A stretch of 64,000 nucleotides of DNA from Tetragonia tetragonoides (GCA_038025085.1 CM076144.1:14415501-14479500); one strand, 5' to 3'; positions 32,380 to 47,414 are shown, counted from the first letter of the stretch. The notes: generated by a model from the letters alone, not told the origin. Translations and numbers: made by a program.

Positions 32380-35136
32380 TTATACCTAATAATAAATATA
32401 TAATTGTTCCTACTAATTAGATGTGATATATACTCCCTACAGTAATTTATAATTTAACCTCATATGTTACTAAAATAAACATATGATTGTTTTAATTTTA
32501 TTAGAGTAAAAATGAGGATATCATACGCTCGATATGTATGAGAATCATTGTCTTTTTTTCCCTATTACAATGGTTTGTGGTGGCATTATGTAAAGTAACT
32601 AATGACCGTCATTTGTGTGGCATTATAATATAAATTCTACAAGTTTGTAGGACCAATTTATTCTTATTTTTTGATTATTTTTGTCCTTTGCCTGGCCACA
32701 CCTGCGAATCTGCGATGGGAATCTTGCTTGTTGTAACTTGTTTCGACACCTGAAGCTTCCAACTTATTAAACCTTTATTTTTTATTAGAAAATTGATTGT
32801 CTCCTACAAAGGAGACTCATGCTTACTAAGATTCCCACAAGGAAACATAATTGCTAAAGTCCTAGAAACAAGTCAAGCAAGTGATGAATAATTACACGTA
32901 GAAGGAAAGTTGAAGTCCAAAAGCTATGTTCAACCAGTGTATTAGCAAAGCGCCAAAGCGGTAAGGAGTAAAAGACGGGTGAATGGGGGATAACTGTGTG
33001 TGTCATTCATTCCAGATTTTCTTGTTCTTTGGAAATTTTATGACCCTTCTAATTCTGTATGTGCATATCATGATGTGTCAAATTGTTCCTAAGTTGTTAC
33101 TTGCATCTTCAATAATGGCTAGATGTTAAAGAAAAATTAAAAATATTCCACTAGTATAATTTGTAGTCTTGGCCATTCATTTCTTTCGGATCATATAAAA
33201 TATTGAACTACTTATTATTAATAATAGTGTTGATCAATTCCTTTCGCAAAATGAAAAATTGTCATTCGTCAATGTAAAAAAAATAACTAATTAATATAGC
33301 TATAGTTCGGATTATACTATTAACCATTTCAAAGACTACTACAATATCAAATATAAATAGGCTATTTTATTTCAAAGCCAAATATAAATAAAAATAAATC
33401 AAATCGTCCTCATCTCATCACACATCCTCCAGCTATCTTTAACTTTGAGTACGTACAGTACTAGCACAAATATCAAAGTGTAGGTACGTTGCCAACGGTT
33501 TTGGATTTCCAACTATTTGACAGCTTTAGCCTTTATTTCATTTGTCTTGTACGTCCTTTTTTTATAACTTCAGTCCAAATTATTCCGTACCTAAATATCT
33601 CCCTTCCCCTAGTCCCCATGACCCCCTTTTTTTTGTTGCAAAGTGCAGTCCCATGACCCTTTTTCAGTACTCGTTTGGAGTATCATTTTGGTATTTTCAT
33701 GGATTAAAAAATTAAACTAGAGCAATTATTATTACGTACAATCAATGTCACTCCTCTTAAGCTTTCATATCACTCTACTCAAAAGTTTTAGTGGTTGACA
33801 ATCACTATAATATAAGACTAATCATTATCTAACTACAATATTAATTAGTTAGATCCAAATAAAAAATATAATAACTTGTTTTATCAGTAAATATAAATTT
33901 TATTAATGATTACACATTTGCTAAAATACAACATTAGTGGAAATAAGCTACTACGTGTCACGAAATTATTACTCGCTTCTAAAAAATGGTTTTGAACATA
34001 TATATTCAGTCTAAATAAATGAATTAAGGATCAAGTCTTCAACATCGTTGGCGAATGAAGGCAATTAACTACTGATCGTAAGAGTGAAGGGATTAATTTA
34101 TCTCAAACATTGCTTTAAAAAAATAAAATGTTTTTGATACCTTAGCAAAATACCTTCTTTTTTTCTGGACAGTAATTTTAGCAAAACACTATTATTATTG
34201 CGCTTGAAAATGTTTTATTATTCGTTATCTACAGGCTACAGCTCCTTTTTCTGGTTTGTGATATTAAGTACCCTAATAAGTACCGTTGTCGATCACTGTT
34301 TTGATATGTTTCTTGATAAGTTCTGCTTCAAATACCTAAATAAATTTCAAGCTGGGATGATGAAGACCAAGGCTCTTACCAATTGCCATGCAGTTATTAT
34401 TTCTATGCATGGTTGTTCCTAGATAGAAATAACTGTGGAGGCTTAAGAAAAATACACTGATGATAATATGACGCACCTTTTTGCAAGTTAATTACTTGTT
34501 TTACTTGAAAATTTCAGGTTTTATAGTTTTCACCGAATAAAACATATGTTGAGATATCAATTAATTAAGATTAAATTAGTCTTCAGTACCATACATATAT
34601 AAAAGCACGCAATTAAGATGTTGTTTGAAGTACTAAATAAACTAGAATTGGGGAATTCTAGCTCTATTACAAATCATAGTAATACATATCATAAGCTTGG
34701 TATGTGCGTGGGATCGATCGTCACATACATAAAATGTAACAAAATTATTACAAGCCTCGATCTAGTTCATCAGTCATACGATCTAGATGTTCAACTAACA
34801 CCGATAATAGAATCACTAGCATAATATTAATTGAACCATAAGCGCAAATAATTAAGTGCTACTTGATTGTTAATAATAAGCTAGCTAGGGTTGATCAAAA
34901 ACACTGCAGCAACAATTACATTGTTGAAAGATCAAAGATACACCCACAGCCCACTGTACTATTATAAGTTATAACCTGATGTCACCAAGGACAAAAAAAA
35001 AACATAAATTGTGAGTTAATTAAATTACAACCATGCAGGGAAAGTCAGAAGAGTAGGTATGAAAAGGCGCAGCTTACCCATACAATAGAGATTTGCAGCT
35101 AGCCAAAGTTAAAAGGACAACGACTTAGAATAATTA

Positions 35137-37090
<1,954 letters not shown>

Positions 37091-37572
37091 GATAATGGTA
37101 ACTAGCTAGTTATTGTTGATGATGCTAATTAACTAACTTGGTATTGCTAATGAACTAATAATGTATTAATGGTGGATGGAAGTCCCGATGATAATTCAGA
37201 AACTGTATGTGTGACGATCAATGAAGCTCTGAAATAGGCACCCAATGTCTCTGGTCTCTCCTTATGCTCATTCATTTAAATGAAGCCAATAAGTCCTTTT
37301 GCAGGAGAATCTTTGAACTATATATGATGAGTGTGATTCTGATTCCTCCCATTATTGTGGGTGACAGAGACTCATGAATTGACTAGGAAAGAGAAAGATA
37401 GACAGACGGACACGGTGCTAACTTTGAACAAATGCTAACATAAAACTATGGAGCTAATATACATACATACATGGTACATCACATGTCATTTCCTTTGTTT
37501 TTCTCTACTTTGGTTATGAGTTTTCGGATTATTATAGTGAAAGTGATTTTAAGCAAAAAGAAGTAGAAATTT

Positions 37573-37861
37573 GGTGGGTTCTTTACAACTCATCATGGTT
37601 CGGTCAATTCAATTAATTAAGTTCAGTGGACTTGTATGTTTCAATTCAATTATCAATTTTTTTTATGCATATTAGTGCGTTTTTTAAGGCTAAATTAAAA
37701 TGAACTGAATTGATCAACATATATCATTATTGAAATGAAATGATAATTACTGAATTGAATTGAACTGAAAATCACTGATTTAATACAAGATTACCGTTGA
37801 ATTGGAATGAACTGAACTGAACTGAACTGAACTGACTAGATAAAATCTAAACAACACACCC
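37573..37861. mobile_element. CTGAA-rich MITE (U4)
   Basis: Same insertion as in the other units, about 480 bp upstream of the first DUF3615 exon. Confidence 0.6.
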
Positions 37862-38439
37862 TTAATATTCAATTCAGTTTTAGTTAAGTAAAGTTCAATT
37901 TAATTTTAGTTTAGTGAAAAGAACAATCTTGTACTAATGATAAAATTTAGAGAAATAAATTTATATTTGTAATTGTATTTTAACTTTTCATGAAAGACAA
38001 TTTCTCTTTTCCTTGATTCAAAAAAAAGACTACCAAGTATTATTTCACGACAAAATGACCCTCTTAATTGAAAGTTTACTTTCTTACACAAATTTTTGTA
38101 TACCACTATTTTCAAATATTAAAAATGCTTAAACTGTTGGTAGAAAAGGAACAACATTATGACTCTCTAGCTATAATATAGTCGTTAATTTCAAATAGGT
38201 TACTCAGTTAGGTTTGGTGATTAGACTGATATATCATATATGATTTGGTGGCCTCGTGCCTTTTAGACCCTACTAACTGGACAAATTAAATCAGTATGGG
38301 TTCTCACAACACACGAGTCAAAGTTGTCTTCCAAAACAATGTCCCAACCTTGTTACTACACAGAAATGACAAGTTAAGATTATTACTATTGACTTTTATA
38401 TATGCTTGTTTTTTGATATATATTTTTTTCCCATTGCAG

Positions 38440-38670
38440 TGATTGAAGCAATGGAGAGTCAACTAAATATCATGTCTAATAGAGGAGATGGTCCTGGGCG
38501 TATTAAACTGTCACTTTAACAGCTTATAAACGTCCAGTCCAAAATGAAGTCACTCAACACCATAAGTAAGACTTTAGATTGGATTCGTTCCAATGGTGTA
38601 GTTGCTGCGGTAGATTACAACCATAGAGGACGGGAAAAGGTCGTAATTAATCAAATATTTCTTAATATAT
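38440..38670 (+). pseudogene. Plus-strand exon-like remnant at unit junction (U4; also in U1-U3)
   Basis: Follows a strong acceptor-like tract (TTTTTTTCCCATTGCAG). The frame reads IEAMESQLNIMANRGDGPGR, then a TAA, then QLINVQSKMKSLNTISKTLD and VVAAVDYNHRGREKVV before the next stop. In U1, U2 and U3 (starting 10130, 14299 and 26384) the Tyr codon TAC is TAG. A further coding-like stretch (KQWDGRYNAKVDPFRLRNE) follows in a shifted frame. The family is not recognised. Best reading: decayed exon of an older gene or transposon. Confidence 0.35.
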
Positions 38671-39439
38671 GAACTCGTACGGCGTAAGGTTTGGTAGAAA
38701 CAATGGGATGGGAGATATAACGCCAAAGTTGATCCATTTCGGTTACGCAATGAAAGAAATCTATGCAGTTTAGTTTGAGTAATTTCTAGTTGTTTTCTGT
38801 TTATTATATTTATCAATTTCTAATTTTCAAGAATATGTATTAAGTATGTTGAACTAGACCTACGAGGTTCTCAGTAAGTAAAACTCTGAAGAGATTATTA
38901 GAATGTAAGAGGAAATGGTGAAGATCACTTGTGTTGTAGGAGCAGTTCTCGGCAATCTACTATAAAAACCAGCCAATTTGCAAGAGCACTTCAATATTAC
39001 AGGAATCATGCATTTTCGACAAACATCCTCAAGATCTGAGTGTCTCTTCATCTGGACAAAAATACGGACAAAGCTTTCCTACCACAGATAGGAACACCAT
39101 ATCATCGTTTAAACGAGATTCCGTATCTGAACAGAAAAACTCTTCTTTTCCAGTATCACATTGATATATCGACATGGAAGACATTGCCACACAATATCAT
39201 TGAAAATGGAGAACTAACTCATTACACACTTGCCAGTTTGTTACAATAAAGTGTTATCAGCCAGAGAGAGAGAGGTACAGGCCAGGGTCTTAAAATAGCG
39301 TACTTCATTACACACTTGCCAGTTTGTTACAATAAAGGGTTCATATGCAGATATTTCTAGCCATTAATACATATAAGTAATTAACTCATTAGCAGAGCCC
39401 TCTTGCCTAGATAACACAGCATTATGCTAACATGTTGTG

Positions 39440-42335
39440 AAAGCCAAGCCCAAAAGCTACCAAAGTCCAGCATCTACCATATAAACCTGATTTCACCACA
39501 ACAGACATTGTAAATCATCAGTGAACAAACATGCCAATGCACTCATGCAAAACAGCTTTTACACATTACAGCATTTTTAAATGAAAGTTCAGATATTAAT
39601 TTGCGTCTCAAAACTCTCGTCCATTGAAACACGGGTTCAGAAGTTCTCTTCTACCCTGAATTATCAATCACACCAACTGATGATATCTAAGTCATGAACA
39701 GAGCATCTACTGAGGTTTGAATGGTGAGTGTTAATTCTTACACATATACCTGTAATTGTCTGATTGCATGTCACATTTTCAATCAAGAATATAATTTAAA
39801 CTTGGAAAGGACACCATAACTGAGCAGAGAAACTCATCTTTCCCCTCACAAAGGTTAAAATCCTACGCACAAACATCCTACCCCCCTAAATTAACAATAT
39901 CAAACATCAAACAAAAAATCTCAAGCCGTAGACAGCACAGCATTATGCTCAGAGAATGTGAAAAAAACCAAGCCACAAAAGCAACCAGAGTCCAGCATCT
40001 ACCATAAAAACCTAATTTTGCCACAACAGACATTGTAAATCGTCAGTCAAAACATCCCAATGTGCTCATGCAAAAATGCTTTAGACATTACGGTATTTTT
40101 AAATAAAAGTTAAGACATGTCAAAGTCCATCACAAACTCTCCTCCAATGAAACATGTCTTCAGAAGTTCTCTTCTATCCAGAATTATCAAAATCATTCAA
40201 TCATTCAAACCCATTGATAATAGCTAAATCATGAACAAAGCATCTAGTTAGGTTTTGAATGGTGAGTGTTGTTTCTTACACAATATATACATGTAGAACG
40301 TAATTGAGCAAACCAAATTGTCTGATTGCATGTCACATTTTCAATCATGAATACAAATGCAGCCAAATACTATCCCTAAGAGCATCAACTACTCATATCA
40401 ATTCCATAACGTCTCAATGAAGATAATTTAAGATATTTAAAGGAGACCACAACTGAGCAGATAAACTCATCTTTCCCCGGGAAATTACAAAGGAGACCAC
40501 AATTTTGCTACAAGCATAATTATCCTATCTCCGACAATTAAAAACATCCAAGATCAAACAAAAACAAATAACAAGATTCAAGGATGGCGTTCTACTACGT
40601 GAACGAGGCATACCACAACAGACATTGTAAATCATCAGTGAACAAACATGTCAAAGCGCTCATGCAAAAATGCTTTACACATTATAGGTACGACATGTCA
40701 GTATCCATCTTAAACTCTCCACGGGTTCAGAAGTTCTCTTCTAGCCAGAATTATCAAAAATCATTCACACTCACTGATGATATGTAAGACATGAGCAGAG
40801 CATCTAGTGAGGTCTTGAATGCTGATGAGTGTTCTTTCTCACACAAGACATAGTTGTAGACCGTAACTAAAGGAGACCAAATTGTATGATTGCATGTCAC
40901 ATTTTCAATCAAGAACATAAATGGAGCCAAATTCTATCCCTACGAGCATCAACTACTCACATCAACTCCATAACTTCTCAACGAAGATAATTTAAGATTT
41001 TGAAAGGAGACCACAACTGAGCAGATAAATACATCTATCCCCGGGAAATTACAAAGGAGACAACAATTTTGCTAGAGGCATGATTATCCTATCTCCCACA
41101 ATTAAAAACATCCAACATCAAACAAAAACAAAAACAAATAACAAGATCTACGGATGCCGTTCTACTATGTGAACGAGGCATACCACAATCGACATTGTAA
41201 ATCATCAATGAACAAACATGCCAAAGCGCACATGCAAAAATGCTTTACACATTACAGTTAAGACATGTCAATTTCCATCTTAAACTCTCCACGGGTTCAG
41301 AAGTTCTCTTTTACCCAGAATTATTAAAAATCATTCACACCCACTGATGATATGTAAGTCATGAACAGAGCATCTAGCGAGGTCTTGAATGATGAGTGTT
41401 CTTTTTCACACAAGACATAGTTGTAGACCGTAACTAAACAAGACCAAATTGTATGATTGCATATCAAATTTTCAATCAAGAATATAAATGGAGCCAAATT
41501 CTATCCCTACGAGCATCAACACTCACATGAGTCACATCAACTCCATAACTTCTCAATGAAGATAGCTTAAGATTTTGAAAGGAGACCATGACTCAGCAGA
41601 TAAACTCATCTTTCCTCGGGAAATTTACAAAGGAGACCATAATTTAGTTACAGGCATAATATCCTATCTCCCGAAATTAAAAATGTCAAACATCAAACAA
41701 AAACAAATAACAAGATTCAAGGATGGCGTTCTACTAAATGAACAAGGCATACCACAACCGACATTGTAATCATCAGTGAACAAACATGCCAATGCGCTCA
41801 TGCAAAAATGCTTTACACATTACAGCATTTTAAAATTACAGTTAACACATGACAATTTTGATCTTAAACTCTCCTACAATGGAACACGGGTTCAGAGGTT
41901 ATCTTCTACCCAGAATTATAAAAAATCATTCACACCCACTGATGACATGTAAGTCATGAACAGAGCATCTAGTAAGGTCTTGATTGATGAGTGTTCTTTC
42001 TCACACGAGACATACTTATAGACCGTAGCTAAACAAGACCAGATTGTATGATTGCATGTCACATTTTCAATCAGGAATATAAATGCAGCAAAATTCTACC
42101 TAAGAGCATGAACTACTCACATCAAAAACATCACTTTTCAATGAAGATAATTTAGATTTTTTAAAGGAAACCATAATGCAGCAGAGAAACTCATATTTCA
42201 CCTCACAAAGGTTAAAGCTATACTGCTACAGCCATAATCATATACACAAACACTGTATCTACCAAAATTAAAAATATCCATTAAAAGCAAATCACAAAAT
42301 TTAACGATGGCGTTCTACTACGTAAACTAGTCATA
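39440..42335 (+). repeat. Nested subrepeats of about 570 bp (U5)
   Basis: Same five-copy block. The first copy carries the 12-bp deletion near 39753 that is specific to U5. Confidence 0.9.
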
Positions 42336-42386
42336 AAAGTACTTGATACTAGAAGAGAGCAGCCAAAAAACATGTTTATTGCTGGG

Positions 42387-42897
42387 TTAGAGCCGAGGCA
42401 TGCAACTACTGTTTTGCAACAAGAGAAAGACAAACAAATAAATAAACAACACTAATTTCAAAGGGAGTATAATAATATACAACTAATGCAGTGGAGTATA
42501 GTTTAATAGTTACCTAGACGCAGAAATAAGTTTAGCAGCAGTGTCAATACCACCTCCACCACGGCTCTTCATCGACCTAACGCCATAAACCCTTAAAACC
42601 CAAAAACATTGTCAGAAACCCTAATTGAAAAGGGAAAATCACCCTAATTGAAATTGAAAAATCGAAAAAAGAAATTCAAGGAATCAATTTCAAAGAGAGA
42701 TGATAGAAATGGAGCATAAATAAAGCCCTAGAAAAGGAAAAGAAGAGAAGAAGAAAGGAGATGGGAAAATGATACCTCGATTTAGGGTTGAACAATCTCC
42801 TGGCGACAGCAGAATCACGTTGATCAAAATAGACAGTTTTGTTGCGGGATCGTAAGTTGTAAGATGAATTTTGCTCAGATAATCTGGTTACCGCCAT
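42387..42897 (-). CDS. Small basic three-exon protein, unrecognised (U5 copy)
   Basis: Intact copy at the right end of the array. A substitution just upstream creates a second in-frame ATG at 42900-42898, so this copy could start MMAVTRL. In exon 2 an Arg codon is changed to Leu (AAACTTATT instead of AAACGTATT). Splice sites are intact. Promoter sequence extends to 43234, where array homology ends, so this copy may have different upstream regulation. Confidence 0.5.
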
Positions 42898-43048
42898 CAT
42901 CAAAGCTTGAGTTTTTCTCTCTCTTCTCTTCTCTCTCTGCGTGGTTTTCTTCCTCTCTCTAAGCTTCACTGTTTTCTGCTCTCTCAAGTCTTTTTCTCTC
43001 TACTGTAGCTAGTCTTAACACTAATGGTGGTAATAATAATGTGCGCTC

Positions 43049-43056
43049 CTTTTATA
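43049..43056 (-). promoter_or_regulatory. TATA box of small gene (U5)
   Basis: Same TATAAAAG motif. About 180 bp further upstream (43234) the sequence changes to non-array DNA, so distal promoter elements of this copy differ from those of U1, U3 and U4. Confidence 0.55.
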
Positions 43057-43232
43057 AATGCTACACCGCCTTTTTTTTCTTTCCTTTTTTCTTATAAACC
43101 GCCATTCTTATTATTTTCCTTTCCTTTTTATTTTAATCTCGCGTCCTTTTTGTTTGGCAGTTTCTTTTTCTTTCCTTTTTGTTTGTTTTTTGTTGTTGCT
43201 GCTTGCGTGACCCACAAGGACACTAAAAGAAC

Positions 43233-43360
43233 GTAACGTTCACTTACTAAAATAAACCCATTGTAGCATTAAAAAAAATAAATAAACCCATTGTAGCTTT
43301 AAAAAAGTACATCCTCTTCCATTAAAATGGATGAACAATTATTGAATGTAACGTTCACTT
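43233..43360. repeat. Direct repeats at the right array junction
   Basis: GTAACGTTCACTT occurs at 43233-43245, straddling the last array base, and again at 43348-43360. Between them are two copies of an AATAAACCCATTGTAGC motif. Such short duplications next to a homology break are common at repaired double-strand breaks. Confidence 0.7.
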
Positions 43361-43823
43361 GAAATTAAATTGTCAGAAAATATTCTATCTCTGAGCTCTT
43401 GCCATTTACACCCACAAGATAAACAAAGTTACTTATAACCAATCTCATATCTAATATTAGAATTAAAATGTAGGTTTGACAAGCTGCCTCCAAAATTCAA
43501 TCTCAAATCTCTCATTCAGTCCCTCTAAAATGCAACTTTAAATTTTGAATTGTTTGGTTATTTACTTCAACATAACTATTTACTCGATTATAACGGACTT
43601 AATTGATAAAATTAAAGAAAGGAAATAATATGGAATCCATGTCAAAAAAAAAGAAATATTACAAAATGAAAAACAAAATAAAGGCAAGAATATATATTAC
43701 TAAGATTACAAATCTGCATATCAACTGAAAATCACAAGAAACTTCTCATGCTAAAAAATTTTACAATAAAAAAAGTAACGCGCTATCTCAAAAACAGTAA
43801 AAGTAAAGAAAAGAGAGCAATTC
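43361..43823. other. AT-rich sequence without a recognised feature
   Basis: Between the array junction and the long-TIR element. Only short ORFs and A-rich tracts; nothing recognised. Confidence 0.5.
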
Positions 43824-44614
43824 GCATACGAAACTGCTTAACGTAAATCCAAAATTACTAAACGCAAATATTTTTTTATCATAATTTCCCAAAGTACCCC
43901 TTTACTTCAATAACAACTTTTTCCATGTACTCTATTTTCTATTTTCTATTAGCTCTGTACTTTATCATTATCATTCAACCAGTTCGTCAAACATGATTAA
44001 ATGAATCATTTGATGCAAACAATGTCATTACTTAGTAAAAGTTACGAACTTAATTTTGTTATCCCCTAAAAAACTTAATTGTGTTATTTTTTTATTTTTT
44101 GAGTTAGGGTTTATAGGTGTTGGTCTGGTGGGTTCCTGCGGCTGTGTACGATGGGGTTCGGTTTCGGTGGTCTATTGGCCGCCTGAGATAGAGGAGCACA
44201 GAGAGGCGGGGGTGGCAGGATGAGAGAACGGGCCGGTAATTGGGTGGGAATCTGCAAAGTAGTGGTGCTGGATGATGATGGATGATGGATGATGGCAGAT
44301 GAGGATGAGGATGATGATGATGGATGATGGCAGATGAGGATGATGATGATGGATGATGGCAGATAATGATGATGATGATAGATGATAGATATAGATAACG
44401 AGTTGAATTGATTGAATTGGGGAATACAAAGTAATGAGATACAAAAATACACAAGCACGGTGCCATTGTCATGATAAAGAGATAGAAAGGGGGGAGGAGG
44501 GAGGGAGGGAGGGAAGTGTGGTAAATTAGGGATTGTGTTATGAGAGGGGTATTAAAGGAAAATAGATTTGCGTTTAGTAATTTGGGTATTTACGCTTAGC
44601 AATCTCCTTTGCAT
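43824..44614. mobile_element. Long-TIR element, MULE-like, with minisatellite inside
   Basis: The left end (43824-43912) and right end (44531-44614) are imperfect inverted repeats of roughly 85 bp; the best part is AATTACTAAACGCAAA against TTTGCGTTTAGTAATT, with a further paired block AAAGTACCCCTTTA / TATTAAAGGAAAA. About 0.79 kb in total. The interior is unusually GC-rich (44115-44270) and includes a GATGAT minisatellite and a GGGAGGGAGGGAGGGA tract. Long TIRs with foreign-looking GC-rich filling fit a Mutator-like element carrying captured DNA; a 9-bp target duplication was not found. Confidence 0.5.
44272..44395 (+). repeat. GATGAT minisatellite
   Basis: Repeats of GATGATGGATGATGGCAGAT type with internal variants. 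It creates three overlapping minus-strand His/Ser/Ile-rich ORFs (90-122 codons) that are artefacts of the repeat. Confidence 0.85.
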
Positions 44615-44737
44615 ATTGACAAGTATCTAATTTATAATAATTAGAATTCCATTTTGACGAAAGAGCTCCAAAACCTCATTCTAGAGCTACCTCTCATTCA
44701 CTTTCTCCAAAATACTAATTTAAAATTGGAACATCAA

Positions 44738-45041
44738 CTAGTTTTGGTACCCGAACGATGATTCGGGCTAGTTTTTTGTTTACGTGTTGTCTGTATTTTT
44801 CATAAGATTTAGAATAGGTTAATACGTTATTTTATTTTATTTTATTTTTTGTGAATGGAAGATGACATTAGAGTTCTCTTAAAAAAATTCGCAACGTGGT
44901 TTTAATTGTTTTCCTACGTTTTATACAGTGAATTTAATTCTTTTAGTTTAGTTAATAAGTTTGGTTTGGATCGGAAATTCCTTTGATTGAAATTGATCAG
45001 ATCTTATGTAATTCTTGGTTTCCATTATTATATATATTGAG
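44738..45041 (-). mobile_element. Helitron 3' end, minus strand (5' limit uncertain)
   Basis: On the minus strand: hairpin CCCGAA-TCATCG-TTCGGG, eight bases, then CTAG followed by T (plus 44738-44741). This is the plant Helitron terminus pattern. The 5' end is not certain; an AT-rich TC start near 45041 is a candidate. Confidence 0.4.
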
Positions 45042-46009
45042 TATTACATTCTATAATTAATAGTGGGGATAATAAGCCACTAGTTTTTCAAATTTTTGAG
45101 GTGTATTTTTTTTATTGGATTTGTTAGTTAATTTAATGTATGTGTTTATTGATTTTTTAGGCAATTAGTTGCTGATTGTGAATATAATTTGTTTTTCGAA
45201 GAAAACAACAAAAATTAAAAAAGACAAAGAAAAGTTGAGTTAAAACTAAAGCAAAGCATAAGGGGGTTCGAGAAACATAAGTCGTGTTAGTTTAATTCCA
45301 GACATGTGTTAGTTTATTGAGAAGCAATTTGACTTTTTAAAACTCCAGTGTCAGATTATTGATACGTAGTATTAGTTCATTGAGAAAAGCAGTGCTAGTT
45401 TATTCAAATGGAATTTGATTTTATAAAACTCCAGTATCAGATTATTGATTTTTAGTGTTCGTTCATTGTTTTGAAAACAAGTTTAAAGTCTTGGGGAATT
45501 TCAAATTTGGAAATATCACTCGCCAATTAAAAGGACTTGATGGACAAAGAATGAATATAATGCTCAAAAGTAAACTATATATATGCACCAATCTTACCGA
45601 TAGTGAGCTCATTTGAACTCAATTCAATTCTATCAAGGAAAAAACAATCTCATTAATTACAACAAAGATTACTGTTACCAACAATCACGAGCTAGAACTT
45701 TACTCCTAGGAGATAGAAATACACCTTTTTAAACTAAGGGAATGATTAGAAACACTAGGAAAATGATGACATTCATTTAAAGCACCTAAAAGTATTTTTG
45801 AAGAAATAATTAAAGTATTCAAGCAGCGTTTGTTAATATCATGTAATAGGAATCTTGTGGGGGATCACAAGGGCTAATAACGAAATAAGGAATGTGGATA
45901 ATCTCTAGTTAATCAAATAAGTTAGTGATGAGGACATTAAACAAGCTGGTTTCTTGTTAGCCAATCATAAGTTTCTTGGTTTTGATGGTTTTTCCACTAC
46001 TTTTTTTCC
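45042..46009. other. No recognised feature
   Basis: AT-rich stretch. Two near-repeats of a TTAGTTCATTGAGAA / TTAGTTTATTGAGAA type near 45310-45480 are visible, but no gene or element is recognised. Confidence 0.5.
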
Positions 46010-46012
46010 TTA

Positions 46013-47411
46013 GACTCCGTTCGATTTACCTGTAAAAAACTGAACTGAACTAAACTACTAAACTGAATTGATTTTTTAACTTGACCCTTAACCATTTAAA
46101 ATTCAACCAAACATATTCAATATTAGACTCATTTGAAAGTATGCTTTGAGCTACAATGTTTGTACTTCCCAAAACTGTTTTGAATAAGATCACAGCTACC
46201 TGCAGGAACTATCTCTGGGATGGGAAAGTGATCTATGCAAGAGCTCCACCCATTGCTTGGGATTTTGTGTGCAAACCTATAATTGCTGGGGGTTGGGTGT
46301 CAAGGATTGTTACATGTGGAATATAGCAGCCATAGGAAAATATACGTGGTGGATTGCTTCAAAGACTGACTCACTTTGGCTAAGATGAATACATCATATA
46401 TACCTGAGGCAGAAAAGCTGGTGGGAGTATGCTGCCACTCCATCAACCAGCTGGTCATGGAGAATGGTGAATGCCTACAAAGACAAATTCAAGCAGGGCT
46501 ACACAGATGGGGAATGGACAGGACATCATAGTGGAAAATACACTGTAAAGAGTGGCTACCAATGGCTAATCTCTGCTATGCCAAAAGCACCTTGGGGTCC
46601 TTATGTTTGGAATAGAATGAACCAACCAAACCATGCTTTCATAGCATGGGTTGCTGCATACAACAGATTGCAAACAAGAGAAAGACTGTGCAAACTCAAG
46701 ATTTGTACTGAAGACAAGTGTATGTTGTGTGGTACTGATACAGAAACAACGGACCACCTCTTCTTTACTTGTCCATTCAGTATGAGATGCTGGGGTTTTA
46801 TGAAGAATTGGTTGCAGATCAAAACTGATCATCTAGATGTTTGGAAGATTTGCAAATGGAGCTTCAGAAAAAAGAAGTTTATGAGAAGTGTATATTGTGC
46901 TGGAATCATTAGTCTCATGTATCATATATGGAGCTGCAGGAACGAGGCATTCTGGGAACTGTGGTCATGAGACCTAAAGTTCTGTTTCAGAAAGTCAAGG
47001 CAGATTTGAAGGCTAGAATACTATATCTTATGCCAAAGAAAACAGTTCACAAGGATAGGGAATGGTTGGAATCATTGTAATCTTTTTCTTTTCCTATATC
47101 AATGTCCCCATGATTTTAATTGGGCCCTTCCTAAAAGGTAACGACTTGCCATGAGTGTGTATGATGTGTTGAGGAGGGTATGCCCTCTTTATGTGTGTAT
47201 TGCAAACACTTTTGCTTGGTAATATAATTTCTAATTACTTACCCAAAAAAAAAAGAAGTATGTTTTGAGATTTTTCCGATGACATAATTATCATCATTAA
47301 TTTGTCGGAATAAAAAGTTATCTAAGTGATAAAGTTAAACATGAACTGGACTGCACTGAACTGAACTGAACTAAACTGAATTTAAGTAAAATTAAGTTGA
47401 ATCAAACAACC
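46013..47411. mobile_element. CTGAA MITE split by a LINE
   Basis: The outer element has ends GACTCCGTTCGATTTA and the inverted ...TGAATCAAACAACC, with TTA on each side (46010-46012 and 47412-47414), as for PIF/Harbinger-type insertions. Its interior holds CTGAACTGAACTAAACT on both sides of an inserted LINE (46151-47254). Without the LINE the MITE is about 280 bp. Confidence 0.6.
46151..47254 (+). mobile_element. 5'-truncated LINE with zf-RVT region, degenerate
   Basis: Inserted in the MITE with near-identical target copies AAGTATGCTTTGAG (46137-46150) and AAGTATGTTTTGAG (47256-47269) and a 10-A tail at 47245-47254. Translation gives the C-terminal part of a plant LINE ORF2: LPKTVLNKITATCRNYLWDG, then after a frameshift GVKDCYMWNIAAIGKYTWW, an in-frame TGA near 46387, then an open stretch (46464-46970) with the zinc-binding RT-associated domain: GKYTVKSGYQWL, CMLCGTDTETTDHLFFTCPF. 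No RT core remains. Confidence 0.85.
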
Positions 47412-47414
47412 TTA

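Larger units (their letters stand above)
38760..43234 (+). repeat. Tandem array unit U5 (partial, right end of array)
   Basis: Last copy. It contains the subrepeat block and a whole copy of the small gene with its promoter, then homology stops abruptly after 43234 and unrelated sequence follows. It also has a 12-bp deletion near 39753 relative to the other units. No Helitron or DUF3615 gene is present in it. Confidence 0.95.

Noticed and set aside
44104..44472. Three overlapping His/Ser-rich minus-strand ORFs
   Set aside because: All three frames are open only because of the GATGAT minisatellite.
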